DNA from: Nemania diffusa
Taxonomy: Eukaryota > Ascomycota > Sordariomycetes > Xylariales > Xylariaceae
Assembly: GCA_038501195.1 (NCBI GenBank)
Contig: JBBPUQ010000005.1
Coordinates: forward strand, 3,968,001 to 4,032,000
Reading direction: 5' to 3'
DNA: 64,000 nt
The notes beneath the pieces were generated by a model. The model saw nothing but the letters and a program-made list of their open reading frames with translations, ran no database searches and was not told the origin of the DNA. This document shows positions 11,441 to 27,700 of this stretch, piece after piece. How positions within the stretch are numbered: the stretch's first letter is position 1; every line of letters starts with the position of its first letter. Made by a program: the position numbers and the translations under genes.

Positions 11441-14011
11441 AAACTAAAGTTTATTTTAACTATTTAAAAAAACAATAAATTTTTAAAAGTTTTTAAATAA
11501 ATTAATTAATTTTAATATATTAAAATAATATAATTAACTTTTAATAATAATATATTTATTACTAATTATAAAAAAACTAAATAATAAATTTAATTTATTA
11601 AAAATAAACTAATAAAATTTATTTTTTAAATATAAATAAATTATAAATAAAATAAACTATATTAATAGTTTTAAAATTTTAAAAATTTATTTAAAAATTA
11701 TATAAAATATATTTATATTATAAAATATATTATAAATAATAATAATAAGTTTTATTATAACATTTTTAATAATAAAAGATTTTTTATTTTTAATATTTAC
11801 AAAAAGTTTAAATTTATTTATAAAAATTTTAAAAAATATAATAAATAATAAAAATATATAATTATTAATAAAACTATATATAATAATATAATTAAAAAAA
11901 TAATAATTAATATTAAATATTTTATTATTTAAAATAAAACTTTTAAAATAGCTTTTTTTTTTTTATTAAAAATAAAAAAAAAATATAATTTAAATATAAT
12001 AAATTAATAACTTTTAAATAATTTTAAATAATAATAAATATTTATAATAAAATAATATATTAAAAATTTAAATATTAAATTTTATAATTAAATATTGTTT
12101 AAAAAATTATAAAAAAGCTAAAAAATATAATAAATTTTTTTAAATAAAATATTTATTTTTTATATATTTAAATAATTAAATTAAAAAAAAAACTAAATAA
12201 TAAAAAATAAATATAATTTATTAAAAAGTTAATTTTTAAAATATTATATTTTATAAAGTTATAAATATTTATAAAAAAAAAATTATAAATTTAAAAAGTT
12301 AAATTAAAATTTTTTAAAACTAAATTATATTTATAATAGTTATAATATTAAAGTTTATATTAATAGTTTTTATTAATAACTTAGTTTTTATTAAAATAAT
12401 TTAATAATAAAAACAAAAACAAAAAAATATTTTTAAATTTAAAATTATTAATAAAATTTTTATAGTTATTAAAAAAAAAACTAAATTATTAATTAAAATA
12501 GCTAATTTATTTATATTTATTAATAATAAATTAGTTAAAAATAAAACTAAAATTTAATTTAAATATTAATTTATATTATTAAAAAATAAATTAATTAAAA
12601 ATATTAACTATTATAATTAAAATTTAAAAAAAATTAATTATATTATTAATTAAATAAAAAGTTTTATTTTTAAAAATATTATAATATTTATTATAAATAA
12701 TTATAAAAAAAAACTTATTTTAAAAATAAATATAAAAATTTTAAATTATTTATTTATTTATTATTATAACTTTAATAAATATAAAAAAGTATAAATTAAA
12801 TATTAAAACTTTAAAATATAAAACTTTAATAAATTTATATAATTTAATATAAAGTTTATTAAATAAATTAAAATAATTTAAATTAACTTTATAAATTTTA
12901 AAAAAAATTTATATAATAAATTATTAAAATAAATTAATAAATTATATATTAAAAAACTATATAACAATTAAATAATATTTATTAATTTTTATAAATATAT
13001 TTAAATATATAATTATTAATAATATAAAAATTTTATTATTTAAAAAATATAATAAAAAAAAAACTTTTTAAAAATAATTAAATAAAAAAAAACTTTAAAG
13101 TTTTAAAAAAAAAAAAAACTTATAAAATTAAATTTATATTAAAAAAATAACATTAAATATTTAAATATTTTTATTTTAAATATAGTTTTAAATAATTATT
13201 ATATTTATATTAAAACTTTATTTAATTAAACAAAAGTTTTAATTTTATAAAGTTAATATTTTATATATTATAATTAAAAATATAAAAATAATAAATATTT
13301 TTATAAATTTAATTTTAAATAATTTAATATAATTTATATTAATATTATTTTTATTTAAACTATAAAATTTAAATAAATATAAATTATATTAAAAAAAAAA
13401 TTAAAAAAAATTATTTAAAATAATTAAACTTTTATTTTAAATAAATTTATATATTAATATTAAATATAAATAAATATAAAAAAATATTATTTGATTTTTT
13501 ATAAAAATTATTAAAAAAAAAACTTTTTTTTTATAAATTATATAATAATAAATAATAAATTTATTTTATTAATAAAAATATTAACTAATATAAAAATAAA
13601 TATATATTTATTAATTAAATTAAATTTTATTATAAAAATTTTAAAATATTTAAAATTAAAAATAATTATAAAATTTATATTATTTTAAATAATAAATTAT
13701 AATAAAAAAGCTATATAAACTATTAATATTATTTTAAAAGTATATTTTTATTAATAATAAATATAAAATATAATATTATTATAAAAAAAAAATATTTAAA
13801 TTATTATAATATTTTAATAAATAATAAAAAAAAAAAGCTATTATTTTTTAATAATTAAAAATTAAAATATTAAATTTTTAAAATTTTAATAAATAATATA
13901 AAAGATTTAATTATTAATTTTAATTATTAACAAAATATAAATTATTAATAAAAATTAATAAATATAAAAAAAAAAAAAAAAAAAAAAAAACAAAATAAAT
14001 ATATAAATTAA

Positions 14012-14042
<31 letters not shown>

Positions 14043-17000
14043 AATTTAAAAATTAAATTTAAAAAAGTTTATTTTTATATTAATAAATTTAAATATTAAA
14101 AAAAATAAATAAAAATTATATAAAAAAAAAAGTTTTTAGCTATTTTTTAATTATTTATTTTAATTTTATAATTTTTATAAATTAGTTTTAATATAAATAA
14201 AAATTATTTATAATAAAAAATATAATATATAAAATATATATTATAAAAAAAAGTTTATAAAAATAATTTAAATTTTTATATTTTTTTTATAAAAAAAAAT
14301 TATAAAAATTATAAATTAAAAATAAAATATAATTAATATAGTTTATATTAATTATAAAAAAATATAATTAAATAATATAAATATTAATTAATTTAAATTA
14401 ATATTATTAATATTATAAAATTTAATATAATAATAAAATAAAAAAATATTATTTTATATAATATAATTTTATTATATAAATTAAATTAAATAATTTTTTT
14501 AAAAAAATATAAAAAGTTAATAAAAAATAAAAAAAAGTTAATAAAAATAATATTATATATAATATTTAAAAAATATTATAAATATTTTAATATATTTAAT
14601 AAAAAAATTTTAAATAACTTTTTTTTATATTATTTAAATATTAATTATTAAATTATTATTAATAAATTTTTTAAAGTTTTTTTAAAATATAATATATTAT
14701 ATAAAATATTATTAAAAAAAATAAAAATATATTAAAAATATATTAATAATAATTTAATAAAAGATTTTATTAAATTAATAATAATATTATAAATAATATT
14801 AATTTTATTTATTAAAAAAAAATAGTTTTTTATAATTATATATAAATTATAAAAAGTTAAATTTAATTATTTAAAAAAATAAATATTTTTTATTTTTAAT
14901 TAATAAAATTTTAATTAAAATATTTTAAGCTAAACTTTATATAAAAATAAATATTTAATAAATTTTTTATTATATTTAAATATTTAAAAAAAAATAAATT
15001 ATTAATAGTTTTTTAAATAAAATATAAAATTTATTAATTTAAAATATTTTTATTTAAATTAATAAATAAATTTATAATATTTTAATATTATATAAATAAT
15101 ATATTAAAAAATTATTTAAATATTTTTTATATAATATATATTAATAATATATTAATTTATTTTAATAATAAATTAAAATATAAATATTATATTAATAAAA
15201 TATTAATTTATTTAAAAGAAACTAAATTATAAATTAATTTTAAAAAATATAAATTTTATATAATAAAAACTAAATTTTTAAAATTTATTATAAAAATATA
15301 TAAAATAAAAATTAATTTAAATAAAATAAAAATTATATATTATTAAAATTTATTTTATAATAAATAAAAAAAAATATATTTTAAAAAAATATAATTATTT
15401 TTAAATTTTTATAATTTTTATAAAAAGTTTATAAAAAAATATAAATAAATTATAAAATTATTTATTAATTTTATATATATTAATATAATATTTTAATAAA
15501 TTTTAAAATATTAAAAAATATTTAATATTTTATAAATAGTTTTAATAAATATTTTTATTTTATATTATTTTTTTTATAATATTAAAATTATAATAAAAAT
15601 TAATTTTTTTAATAATATAATATTAAATATATTATTTTAAAAAAATAATTTAAAAAATTTATAAAAACTAATAATTTTTTTTTTCAAAATATTTTATAAT
15701 ATAAAATTTAATTATAAAATATATAATAAAAAAATATTAATAATTATAAAAAAACTATTATATTAAAAAATAAAACTTATTAATATATAGCATTTTTTTA
15801 TAGTTTTAATAAATTATATAATTTTAAAATATTTTAATATAAAAAAAATATTAAATTTTTAATAAATAAAATAAATAAAACTTATAAATTATTATTATTT
15901 TATAATTATATATTATTTAAATTTAAAAAATATTATTATTAATATTTTTTTAAAGTTTTTAAAAAATATAAAAATATATAAAAAAAAAAAAACAAATAAA
16001 AAATAATAACTTTATTTAAATTAATAACTTTTTTAAAAAAAACTTTTTAAAAATTTATAATAATATATATATTAAAAAATAATATTATATTTTTATTAAT
16101 TTTTAAAATATTATTAATTAATTTAATTTTAAAAATTAATAAAATTAATAAAAATTTAATTAAATATAAAAAAAAAGTTTATATTAATTAAAATTTAAAT
16201 TAAATAATATTAAATAATTTAATATTATATAAAAAATATTTAATAATATTAAATGTTAATTATTTATATATTAAATTAATTAAAAAAGTATATATTTAAT
16301 TAATTATTATATATTTAAAAAAAAAAAAAACAAAGTTTTAATAATTTAAAAATATTAATAATTTAAAATTTATAAAAAAATAAATTAATATATAATAAAT
16401 TATTTATATAATATAATTAAAGTTTTAAAAAATAAAATATTAAAAAAATTAAAATTTTTAAAAATATTAAAATATATATAACAATATATAATAATAAATT
16501 TTAAATATATTTTTTTAATAATAATAAAAATAATATAACTTTTTATATAATTAATAAATTATTTAAATTTATATAAATTATAATTTATAAAAATATAATA
16601 ATTATAAAATAAATTATAAAAATATATTATAATAAATTATATTAAATATATAATTAATTAAAAAGTTTTATTAATAATTATAATTTTTAATTTATAATTA
16701 AATTTATAAATAAATTATTTTAAATTTATAAAATAAAGCTAAATTTTTTTTTTATTAATTATAAATAATTTATTAAAAAAATAAAAATTATAACTTTTTA
16801 TTAATTATTTTTAAAAAAATTAATTTAAAATATTATTAATATTAAATATAATATAAATATTATTATTATATAAATTATTAAAAAGTTTATTTTTATATAA
16901 AATATTAATTAATTAAATTATAAAAATAATATTTAATTAAAAAGTTAAAATAAAAAAATTAATATTTAAATTAATAAAAAAGAAATTAAATTATAAAAAA

Positions 17001-17902
17001 ATATAAAATTTTATAATTAAAATATATAAATATATAATAATAATAAAATAATAAATATTTTAAATTTAATAAAAAATAATTAATTAAATTAATAAATATT
17101 AATAAAATTTAAATTTTTTAATAAAAAATTAAATATATATTTTATAAAAAAAAAATAAATAAATAAATAAATTTAATAATAAATTAAATTATTTAATAAT
17201 AAAAATATATTATAAAATTATTAATAATAATAATAAAAATATTTTTAAATTGTATTTATTAAATTTTTAAAAAAAATTTTAATAGTTTTATATAAATTAA
17301 TTATATAAATATTTAAAAAATTTATTTTTAAAATAAAATTTTAAATATTTAAAAAAAAATATTATAAATTTTAAATATAATAAAAAAAAATAAAAAGTTA
17401 AAAAAATTTTATTATTATATATTAAATTAAATAAATTTTATTATAAAATAATTTAAAAAAAATAAAATTATAATAATTAATAATATTTAATAAATATATT
17501 AAAAAAATTTTTTAATATATATATAAAAATTTTATAATTAAAATTTTAATATAAAAATTTTTTTAATAAAATTATTAAAATAAAAAAATAATATAAAAAA
17601 AAACATTTATAAAAATTTTCTTTAATAATAATAAAATTAAAATATAAAAAAAATATTATATATATAAAAAATAAAAAAAGTTTTAAATATATATATAATA
17701 TTATATAAAAATTAATAATTTTATTAAATTAATTATTAATATAATAAAAAAATAATAAAAATTAAAAACTTTTATATATAAATTAATTATATATATTAAA
17801 AATATTTTTTTATTATTTAAAAATATTAATTTATAAAAAATTTATAATTTAAATATTTATTATAATAAAAATTTAAATTAAATTTTTTTATATAAAAAAA
17901 AT

Positions 17903-18211
17903 TATTATAAATTATATTTATATTTAAATAAATAAATTTTAAAAATAATTAATATATATAATATAATTAATAAATAATTAAAATAATTAAATAAATTTTA
18001 TTATTTATTAAAAATAATAAATTTATTAAAAATTAAATAAAATAATAAATATAAAAAAATAAAAATAATAAATAAAAAAATATTTATATAAATATATTAA
18101 TTTAATTAAAAAAATTAAAATTTTTTTTTAATTTTTTTAATTTTAGTTTTTTTTTAAAATATATAATATTATTTAATTTTTAAACTTATTATTAATATTG
18201 CATTTATTATA
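17903..18211. repeat. LTR of element C, right copy
   Basis: Direct-repeat partner of 11131-11440. Differences seen are mostly G to A and C to T, plus a 1-bp indel near the end. Confidence 0.7.
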
Positions 18212-18381
18212 TTTATATATATAATTTATTATATATTTATAAATATATATTTATATAAATTATTAAAATTTAAAAATTAAAATTTAAAAAATTACTAATA
18301 TATTTATATATATTTATTTTATATATATTTTAAAAAAGATTTTTTTTTTTTAAGCTTTAGTTTTATATAATATATATTATT

Positions 18382-18686
18382 TGTTAATAAAACTTTTTAT
18401 ATATATATATATATAAAAATTTAAAATAATTTATAAAATTTAAAATTTATTTTTAAATTTTAAAATTTTATATTAATTTATATATATATTTTATAAAAAA
18501 AAATATAATTAAAAAAATTATATATAAATTATTTATATATATATATATATAAAATTTATAAATTTTATAAATTTTAATAAATTTTTATATTTTTTATTTT
18601 TTTAATTATTTAATAAAAATTTTAATTTAAATTTTAATTATATATATTTAATATATATATATAAGTTTTATTAAATTATTAATTTA
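18382..18686 (+). repeat. LTR of element A, left copy
   Basis: Begins TGTTAATAAAAC. It is nearly free of G and C and is the more heavily mutated of the two A LTRs. Confidence 0.8.
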
Positions 18687-21600
18687 ATATTAAAGATTTT
18701 TTTTTTTATATAATAATTTTAGTTTTAATATTAACTAATTTTTTATTATTTTTTTTATTATTTAATTAATTTATATATATTTTTGTTTATATAATTAATT
18801 TATTTATATTAATTAGTTTTTTTAATATTTAATTAAATGTTTTTTTTATATATATATTTATTAAATTATTTTTATTATTAATTTAATATATTTTTATAAT
18901 TTTATAATTTTTATATATTTTTTAAAATAATATAATATTAATTATAAATTACTTTTTTTATATAGTTTTTAATTTAATTAAATATTTATATAAAAATTTA
19001 AAATTAATATATATAATTAATAATATAATTAATAATTTTATTATATAAATAATTCTTTAAAAAATTATATTAAATATAATAATATAATTAAATTTATTAA
19101 TTATATTATATAATTTATTTATTAATATATTATATATAATTTATTTATATTTAATTAAATTTTAATAAATAATATTACTTTTAATTATAAAAGTATTTTT
19201 TATATAATTTTTATTAATTAATATAATTATAAATTTAATTTAAAAATTTAAATTTTTATTATTTAAAAATATTTTATTAATAAAAATAAAAATTTTTATA
19301 TAATTTAAATTTAAAAATATATAATATAATTTTTATTATATATTATTAATTTATTATTATATTTATATATTTAATATTTTAATATTATTTTTTAATAATT
19401 TTTAAATTTATATAATAATTAATAAATTATATAATATTTTTAATTAATATATTAATATAATATATATATTTTAAATTTATTAAATAATATATTATTAAAA
19501 AAAAATTTTTATATAAAAATTAATAATATATAATTATTTAATTTATTTTTATTAAATAAAATTTTTTTTTTATTTATTTATTTAAATTTTATTTTTATTA
19601 AATTTAATAAAATATTTAAATATTAATTTTATTTTTAATTTTATATAAAATAATAGTTTAATTTTTTTTTTATATAAAAACTTTTTAAATATAATATTAA
19701 AAATATTATTTATTTAAAATTTTATAATTATAAATTTATTAAGTTTTTTTTTAATATATAATAAATATAAATTATATATAAATATTTTTATATTTAATTT
19801 TTAATAGTAATATTTATAATAAATTTTATATTAATATAATTTTAATTTAATTAATTTATATAATAATTATATAATTTAAAATATAATGTTTATTAAATAT
19901 TTATTTTTTAATTTTTTAAATAAATAAATATAAATTTTTTAATTTAATTTATTATATAATTATATATATAATTAAAAAATATTTTATAATTTTATATATA
20001 TATTATAATTTTAAATTAATAATAGTTTTAAAATTATAATAAATTATTAATTTATATATTAAATTATTAATATTTATATAAAAATTTAAATTTTATTATT
20101 ATTTTTATAACTTTATATAAATAATTTAAACTTTTTATATAATTTAATTATTTTATTTTTAATTTTTTATATAAATTTAATTTAAAAAATTTTTATTTAA
20201 TTAAATTAATTTAAATTATATTATATAAATTAAAATATATTTTAAATTATTAATATATTTATTTTAACTATATTTAATTATTTAAAAAATATATTAAATA
20301 TAATAATTATATTATTTTATTTTAATTATATAATTAAAATATAATTAATAACTTTTTTAATATAAAATATTAATTATTAATAAATATAAATAGTTTTTTT
20401 AATTTATTTTTATATTAAAATTATAATTATTTAATAATTTAAAAAAAATTATATAAAAAGTTATTTTTTTTATATATTAAATTAAATATAGTTTTTTATT
20501 AATAATATAATTTAATTTATATATAATAAAATTTAGCTAGTTTATTTATTATATTAATTATAATATTATAATTTTTAATTATAAAAATTTTATATAGTTT
20601 TATTTAATTTTTATATTTTTTTTATATTATAATTTTATTTTAAAAAAATAAAAAAAATACTTTATATAATAATATTAATTTATTTTTAATTTATATAATT
20701 TAATTAATATTAATTTTTATATAAATATTTTTTAATATTTTTATAATTTTTTATATAATTTTTATTTTTTAAATAATTTTTAATAAAAAAAATAAATTAT
20801 TATTAATTTTAAAATAAATTTTAAAAATTAACAAAATAAATATAAAATTATTTAATTTAAATATATTATTTAAAATTTTTATAATTATTTATAATATTAT
20901 TTTTTTATTTATATAATAATTAATTTTTTAATATAAAATATTAAATATATAATAAAATAATATATATATTTATTTAATTTTTTTAATAATTTAATATGTT
21001 TTAATAAATATTTTTTCTTATAAAATTTTAATTAATTATATATTATTATAAAATTTTTTAAATAAAAAATTTATATTAAAATTATATATAATATAATTAA
21101 ATAGTTTTTAATATATTAAAATTTAATATTAATATAATATATTTTAAATATTATATATATTTAAAAACTTAAAAAATTTAATTATTTAAAATAAAATATT
21201 TATATTAATTATATATAAAATTAATTATTTATTAATTTATATAATATTAATAACAATTTTATAATTAAAATTATATTTATTTTTTAATAAAAATTTAAAT
21301 TTTTTTTAAGTTTAATTATATAATTAATAATAATAACAAAATTTTTTAATTTTTTAAAATATTAAAATATTAATATTATTATATTTAGTTTTTTATAATA
21401 ACTTTATAAATTTTTTTATATAAAAATATTTAAATTAATAATATAATTTTTAAAGCTTTTATTTTATAAAATAACTTATAGTTTTTAATTAATTAATATT
21501 AAAAAACAAATATTTTTATTTTTATATAATTAATATTATTATATTATTTTATTATATAATTATATTTTATATATTATTAAAATAAATATATAATTAATTT

Positions 21601-23971
21601 ATATTTTATAATAATAATAAAAATAAAGTTAATATATTTAAAATATAAAATTTAATTAATTTAATTAATATTAAAATTATTATAATATTTATAACTTTAA
21701 TATTTTTAATATTATTAAATTAAATTGTTATATTATTTAAAGTTTAATTTATTTATATAAAAAGATTTTTTTATATAAAAACTTTAATTTAAACTTTTTT
21801 AATAGTTAAAATTTTAATTATATTAATATTTTATAAAATATTTTAATATTTTATATTATATTTATTATTTAAATAAAAATTATTTAATATTAATATTTAG
21901 TTTTAAATATATATATTTTTTTTTATTATATAATAAAAATATATTAAATTTATTAAAAATTAAACTATTTTATTTTTAATTTTAAAATTTAAATTATTAT
22001 TAAATTTATTATTATATAAAAAATTTTTATTACTTTTATAATTTAATATAAATATATTATATTTTTTATATAATAAAGCTTTTTATTTTAAAATATTATA
22101 TATAATAAAATATTATTTTATTATTTTTGATTTTTTTTATTAATTATAATTAATAAATTAATAATTAAGTTTTTTATAAATAAAATATTTTTTTTTTATT
22201 TTTATTATTTTTATTATATAATTGTTATAATTTTTAATAAAAGTTTTTTTTAAAGCTATAATTATATAATTGTTTTAAATATTTAATATTATATTATTTA
22301 TTAATAAAATAAATATTTATTATATAATAATTGTTTTTTTTTAATTAAAAAAAATTTATAATATTATTTATAAATTAAAAAATAAAGTTTTATATATAAA
22401 TTTTTAATTAATTAAAATAAATTTAAACTTAAATATATTAAAATATATTTATATAACTATTATATAAAATAATATTTTTTTATAATAATTAAATTTTAAA
22501 ATATATTATATAAATTAAAATTTATTAATTATAATTTTTAATATTTTAAATATTATTTTTATTAAATTGTTTTATTTTATTTATATAAAAATAATAATAA
22601 TTTAATTAATTTAATATTAATTATAATTAATTATTATATTAAAATAATTATTAAATATTATATAAATTTTATTTTATTTATATATTAAATTAATATAATT
22701 AAAATAATATTGTTTAGTTTTTTTTTTAATATAAAAAAAAATATTATATAATATTGTTTTTTAATAATTTTAAATTAATAATATATTAAAATAAAAATTC
22801 AAACTTTATTATATAATATATTATATAATTTATTATTATAGTTTTAATTAAATTGTTATATTTTAATAAATATAATAAATTAAATTATTTTAAATAATTT
22901 AAATAAAAAAAAGTTTATATAATTAATTTTTATATATAAATAAAAATATAAAATATATAATAAAAATTTTAAAAATAAATATAAGTTTTTAAATTTTTAT
23001 TTATATAAAAAAACTAAATATTTAATTATTTATATTAAATATTATATTATATATTAATATTATTAGTTTTAATATAACTAGTTATAATATTAAAAAATTT
23101 ATTTATATAATTATTAATTTTAATATGTTTATTAATATAAATATTAAAACTATTTATATAAATATATTATTGTTTAATTTTTTATTATTATTTTCGTTAA
23201 ACTTTTTAAAAATATATATAAGTTAATTATTTAATGTTTTTTTATATATTTTAATATTTTTATTATATTTAATTATTATAATAATTATTTATTTAAATAT
23301 ATAATTAATATTTATAAATATAAGTTTTATTTAATTATTAAAATTTATTATAAATATTTATATAAATTATTTACTTTTAATTTTTAATTATATATATTTT
23401 TTTAAATATTATATAAAATATATTAACAATTATATTAAAATAATTATATTATTTAAATTAATTATAATATTTTAATATTTAAAATCAATTTTGTTTTTTT
23501 ATTTAAAAATATTAATACTGTTTTTTTTAGCTATATTTTTATATAAAAATAAATATAATCTTTTATTTAAAGATTTAAAGTAATTATTTTTAACTGCTAT
23601 AGCTATAGCTACTATAGCTAATTTTGTTATAAATTTTAATATAGTTATAAAAAAAAAAAAAAAAAATATAAATGTAAAAAAATAAATAAATAAATAAAAT
23701 AGTTAAAAAATTAAATATATAAAATAATTTATAGTTTTATTAATTTTTATATAAAAATAACTAAATTATTATATAAAAAGTTACTTTAACTTTATAATAT
23801 TTAAGCTTTTTTTATTTAATAATTAATTTAACTTTTTTATTTTTAATTAATATAAATAATAATTTATTTTTTATATAAAAAATAAAAAATTAAATATAAA
23901 AGTTATTTTATAATTAAATTTTATTTTTTTATTTTATTAATTTATAATTATATTTTATAATTATTAATTAA

Positions 23972-24276
23972 TATTAATAAAACTTTTTATATATATATAT
24001 ATATAAAAATTTAAAATAATTTATAAAGTTTAAAGTTTATTTTTAAGTTTTAAAGTTTTATATTAATTTATATATATATTTTATAAAAAAAAATATAACT
24101 AAAAAAGTTATATATAAATTATTTATATATATATATATATAAAACTTATAAATTTTATAAATTTTAATAAATTTTTATATTTTTTATTTATTTAATTATT
24201 TAATAAAAGTTTTAGTTTAAGTCCTAGTTATATATATTTAATATATATATATAAGTTTTATTAAATCATTAATTCA
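23972..24276 (+). repeat. LTR of element A, right copy
   Basis: Best preserved LTR of the family. It keeps AAAGTTTAAAGTTT and GTCCTAG where the left copy has only A/T, and ends ATTAATTCA. Confidence 0.8.
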
Positions 24277-24670
24277 ATATTATTAACTATATATTATTTA
24301 TTATATTATATTTAATTTATAGTTTTTTTTATTTTATAACAATTTTAAAGTGTTTATTTAAAGTTATTTATAATATAAAATAACATTTTAATATTTTAAA
24401 AAGTTTATTATATTTATAAATATAATAAAATTAAATATTATTTAAAATAATAATAAAAATATTTTAAACTAGTTTTAATTTTAAATTTTTTTTCAAAAAA
24501 TTTAATTTTTTGTTTTTGCTATTATTTTTAAACTATTCTTTAATATATTAGCTTTATAAAAAGCTTTTATAAAAATATAAATAAAAAATTATTAATTAAA
24601 ACTTAAATAAAATAAATAAAATCAATATATTGTTAAATTATATAATTTTTAATTTAAAATTATATTAAAA

Positions 24671-24703
<33 letters not shown>

Positions 24704-27700
24704 GATTTTATTAATTATAAAAAATAGTGAAATTTTAAATAATTAGTTTTTTTTTATTAATATTTAATTTTTAAAATATATTAATAATATAGTTATAATA
24801 TTATTTTTATATTTTTTAATAATAATAATATAATTAAATTTTTTATATATATAAATTATTAATAAAAATATAATAAATTTAAATTAAACTATAATAATAA
24901 TATAAACTTTAATTAATTAATTAAATTTAAATATAAATTATTAATTTTAAATTTTATATATAATAAATAAATTAAATAAATTAAAAAATTAAAGTTTATA
25001 TTTAATAATTTTAAATATAAATTTAGTTATTTCATAAATAAAATTATATATATAATTAATAAAATAAATCAAAATTATAAAAATAAATATTAAAGTTTAT
25101 TTAAAAAATTTTAAAAATAAAACAGTTTTAATATTAATATAATTAAAATATATTTTTAAAATAAACAAAGTTTTTATATAATAATTACTATATTTAAAAA
25201 TAAATATAAATATATAATTAAAATATATTTATTAATTTTTAAATTAATATTTTAAATAATTTAATTATTATTTAATTTAAATCAAAAAGTAAAAAATAAA
25301 AAAAACTAATAATAAAAAAGCTATATTTTTTTATTAAAAACTATTTAATTTTTTTTAAAAAAAAATAATAAATTTTTATAACTTTTTATTTATTATTTAA
25401 AAAACTATAATTAATATAATAATATATTAATAAAAATTAATAAATAAAAATTAAAAAAAAATATAATAATAATTAAATTTATATATAAATTATAATTAAA
25501 ATTGTTATAAATTTTATATAAAATTTTTATAATATTATTATTTTTATTATAATTTTTTATAATTATAAAATTTATATATAGTTAATAAAAATTATTATAA
25601 AAACTATTGTTTTAAAAAATTATAAAACTTTTAATATTAAATTTTTTAATTTAAATTTATAAATTATTAAATTTTAAAATATTAAATATATTAATTTAAT
25701 AAATTAAAAAATAAATATAAAATTAAAACTTTATTATTTGTTTTTTTTATAATAAAATAAAATATTATATTAATTAATATTTTAATAAATAGTTTTAAAA
25801 ATAAATTATTTAAAAAATTTAATAATTTTTATTATTTAAAATAAACTATTTTTTTTTATTAATTTATTTTAAAAAATTATAATAATTTTACTTTAAAAAA
25901 TAAAAAATAAATTTAAATTTTATAATAAAATTTAAAAATAAATATTAATTATTTATTTTATTTTTTTAATATTTTTATATTTTTTATTTAATATATATAT
26001 TTAGTTTAAATAATTTATTTTTAAAACTATATATTAATTTAAACTTTTATATTAAATATAATTATATTAATTATATTTTTATTTTATATTATAAATTATA
26101 AAAAGTTTTTTATAAATTTTATAATTTATAAATTATAAATTAAAAAAATTTAAATATATATAAAGTTTATTAAATTTTTTATAAATTAATTAATTAATAA
26201 AAAATTATTTATATAATTTAATATATATATATTATAATATTATATAATAATTAATTAAAAAAAAATTTATTATTATTATTTTAATTAATTTTAAAAAATA
26301 AAAAAATTATATTAAATTTAAGTTTAAATTAATAATTTTTTAATTTTAAATAAAAATATTTTAAATTGTTATTATTTTAAAAATTTATATAAATTTATTA
26401 AAATAAAAAATATTATTAAATAATAATTATTTTATTTAAGTTTTTATTTTTAAAAAAAATAAAAATAAAATTAATTTTTATAAATTTTAATTTAATTTTA
26501 AAAAAGTTTTAAAATTTGTTTAAATTTTTTAATATTTTTAATATTAATATATTTTTTTATATTTATTAAAACAATTTATTAATTAATTTATAAAAAAATA
26601 TAATAATAGTTTATTATTTTATTTATTTTTTAATTTAAAATAAATTATAAAAAATAAAAAATTAGTTATAAAAAAAAAAAAAAAATAAAAAAAAAAACAA
26701 TTTAAAAAGTTTTATAAAAATATTAATATTTTTTATATTTAAAAAAAAAAAAATTTTATATTTTTATATTAATTATAAAAAATTTAATAAAATTTTATAA
26801 AAAAATCGTTTTATTTTTTTATTTATTTCGAAAATATTAAATAAAATTATATATATAAAAATATTTTTAAAAATTAATTTTAAAAATATTTATTATTATA
26901 TATAAATTTAAAAAAAAAATAAATAAAAAATAATGTTTTATATATATTATAAATATTATAAATTTTTAATTATATTTATAAATTTATATAATATTTTTAT
27001 TATTTTTTAAAATTATATATAAAAAATATTTAATAATATTTTAAATATTTTTTATATAATATATTTTAATAATATTTTTATTTTTTGTTTAAATAAATAT
27101 TTAAATATAAATTTTATTTAAAATATTATTAAAAAACTTTAAAAAACTAAACTATATATTAAACTTTTTAAATATTAATTTTATTAATATAAATTAAAAT
27201 TTTTAAGTTATATTATTTTAAATAAAAAAATTAAAATAAACTTTTTATAAATTAATATTATTAAAAAATAATTTTTTTTTAATTTTTATTATAAGTTATA
27301 ATAATTTTTAAAATTTTATAATTTTTATTGTTATTTTATTAAAAAATATTTTTTAATTGTTATTTTATTATATTAATATTTAAAAAAAAATATAACTAAA
27401 ATAAAAAAAGATTAAATTTTTTTAAATAATATAAAAAAATATATTTTTAAATAATTATAAAATTTATTTTAATAAACTATTTTTTTTATATATTTTAATT
27501 TTAAAAAATAAATATTAATAAAAATTAATATATTTAAAGTTATATTTATAAATAATTTATTATAAAAAAATAATTAAAAATAATAATAATTAGTTTTATT
27601 TTATTTTTAAAAGTTTTTTAATTAAAAATTAAATTAAAATATATTAAATAAAAAAATATTAACTATTTTTAAAAATTTTAAATATTAATATTATTATTTA

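Larger units (their letters stand above)
11131..18211. mobile_element. LTR retrotransposon remnant C (about 7.1 kb, RIP-degraded)
   Basis: Two direct copies of a repeat of about 310 bp, at 11131-11440 and 17903-18211, start TATTATAAA and end TTTATTATA. They share long collinear stretches such as TTTAAATAAATAAATTTT. Spacing and length fit an LTR retrotransposon. The second copy has lost G/C positions kept in the first (for example TAGTTAAATAG against TAATTAAATAA). The interior has no surviving reading frame, so class and orientation cannot be told. Confidence 0.7.
18382..24276 (+). mobile_element. LTR retrotransposon remnant A (5.9 kb), nested in the left LTR of D
   Basis: Two 305-bp direct repeats, 18382-18686 and 23972-24276, offset exactly 5590. 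LTR ends read TG at the left copy start and CA at the right copy end. Hand alignment shows about 16 transitions and 1 transversion. In 15 of the transitions the left LTR carries A/T where the right carries G/C, including a GTCCTAG kept only on the right. The internal sequence just inside the left LTR matches element B in reverse complement. The strand given is only relative to B. No coding frame survives. Confidence 0.8.
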
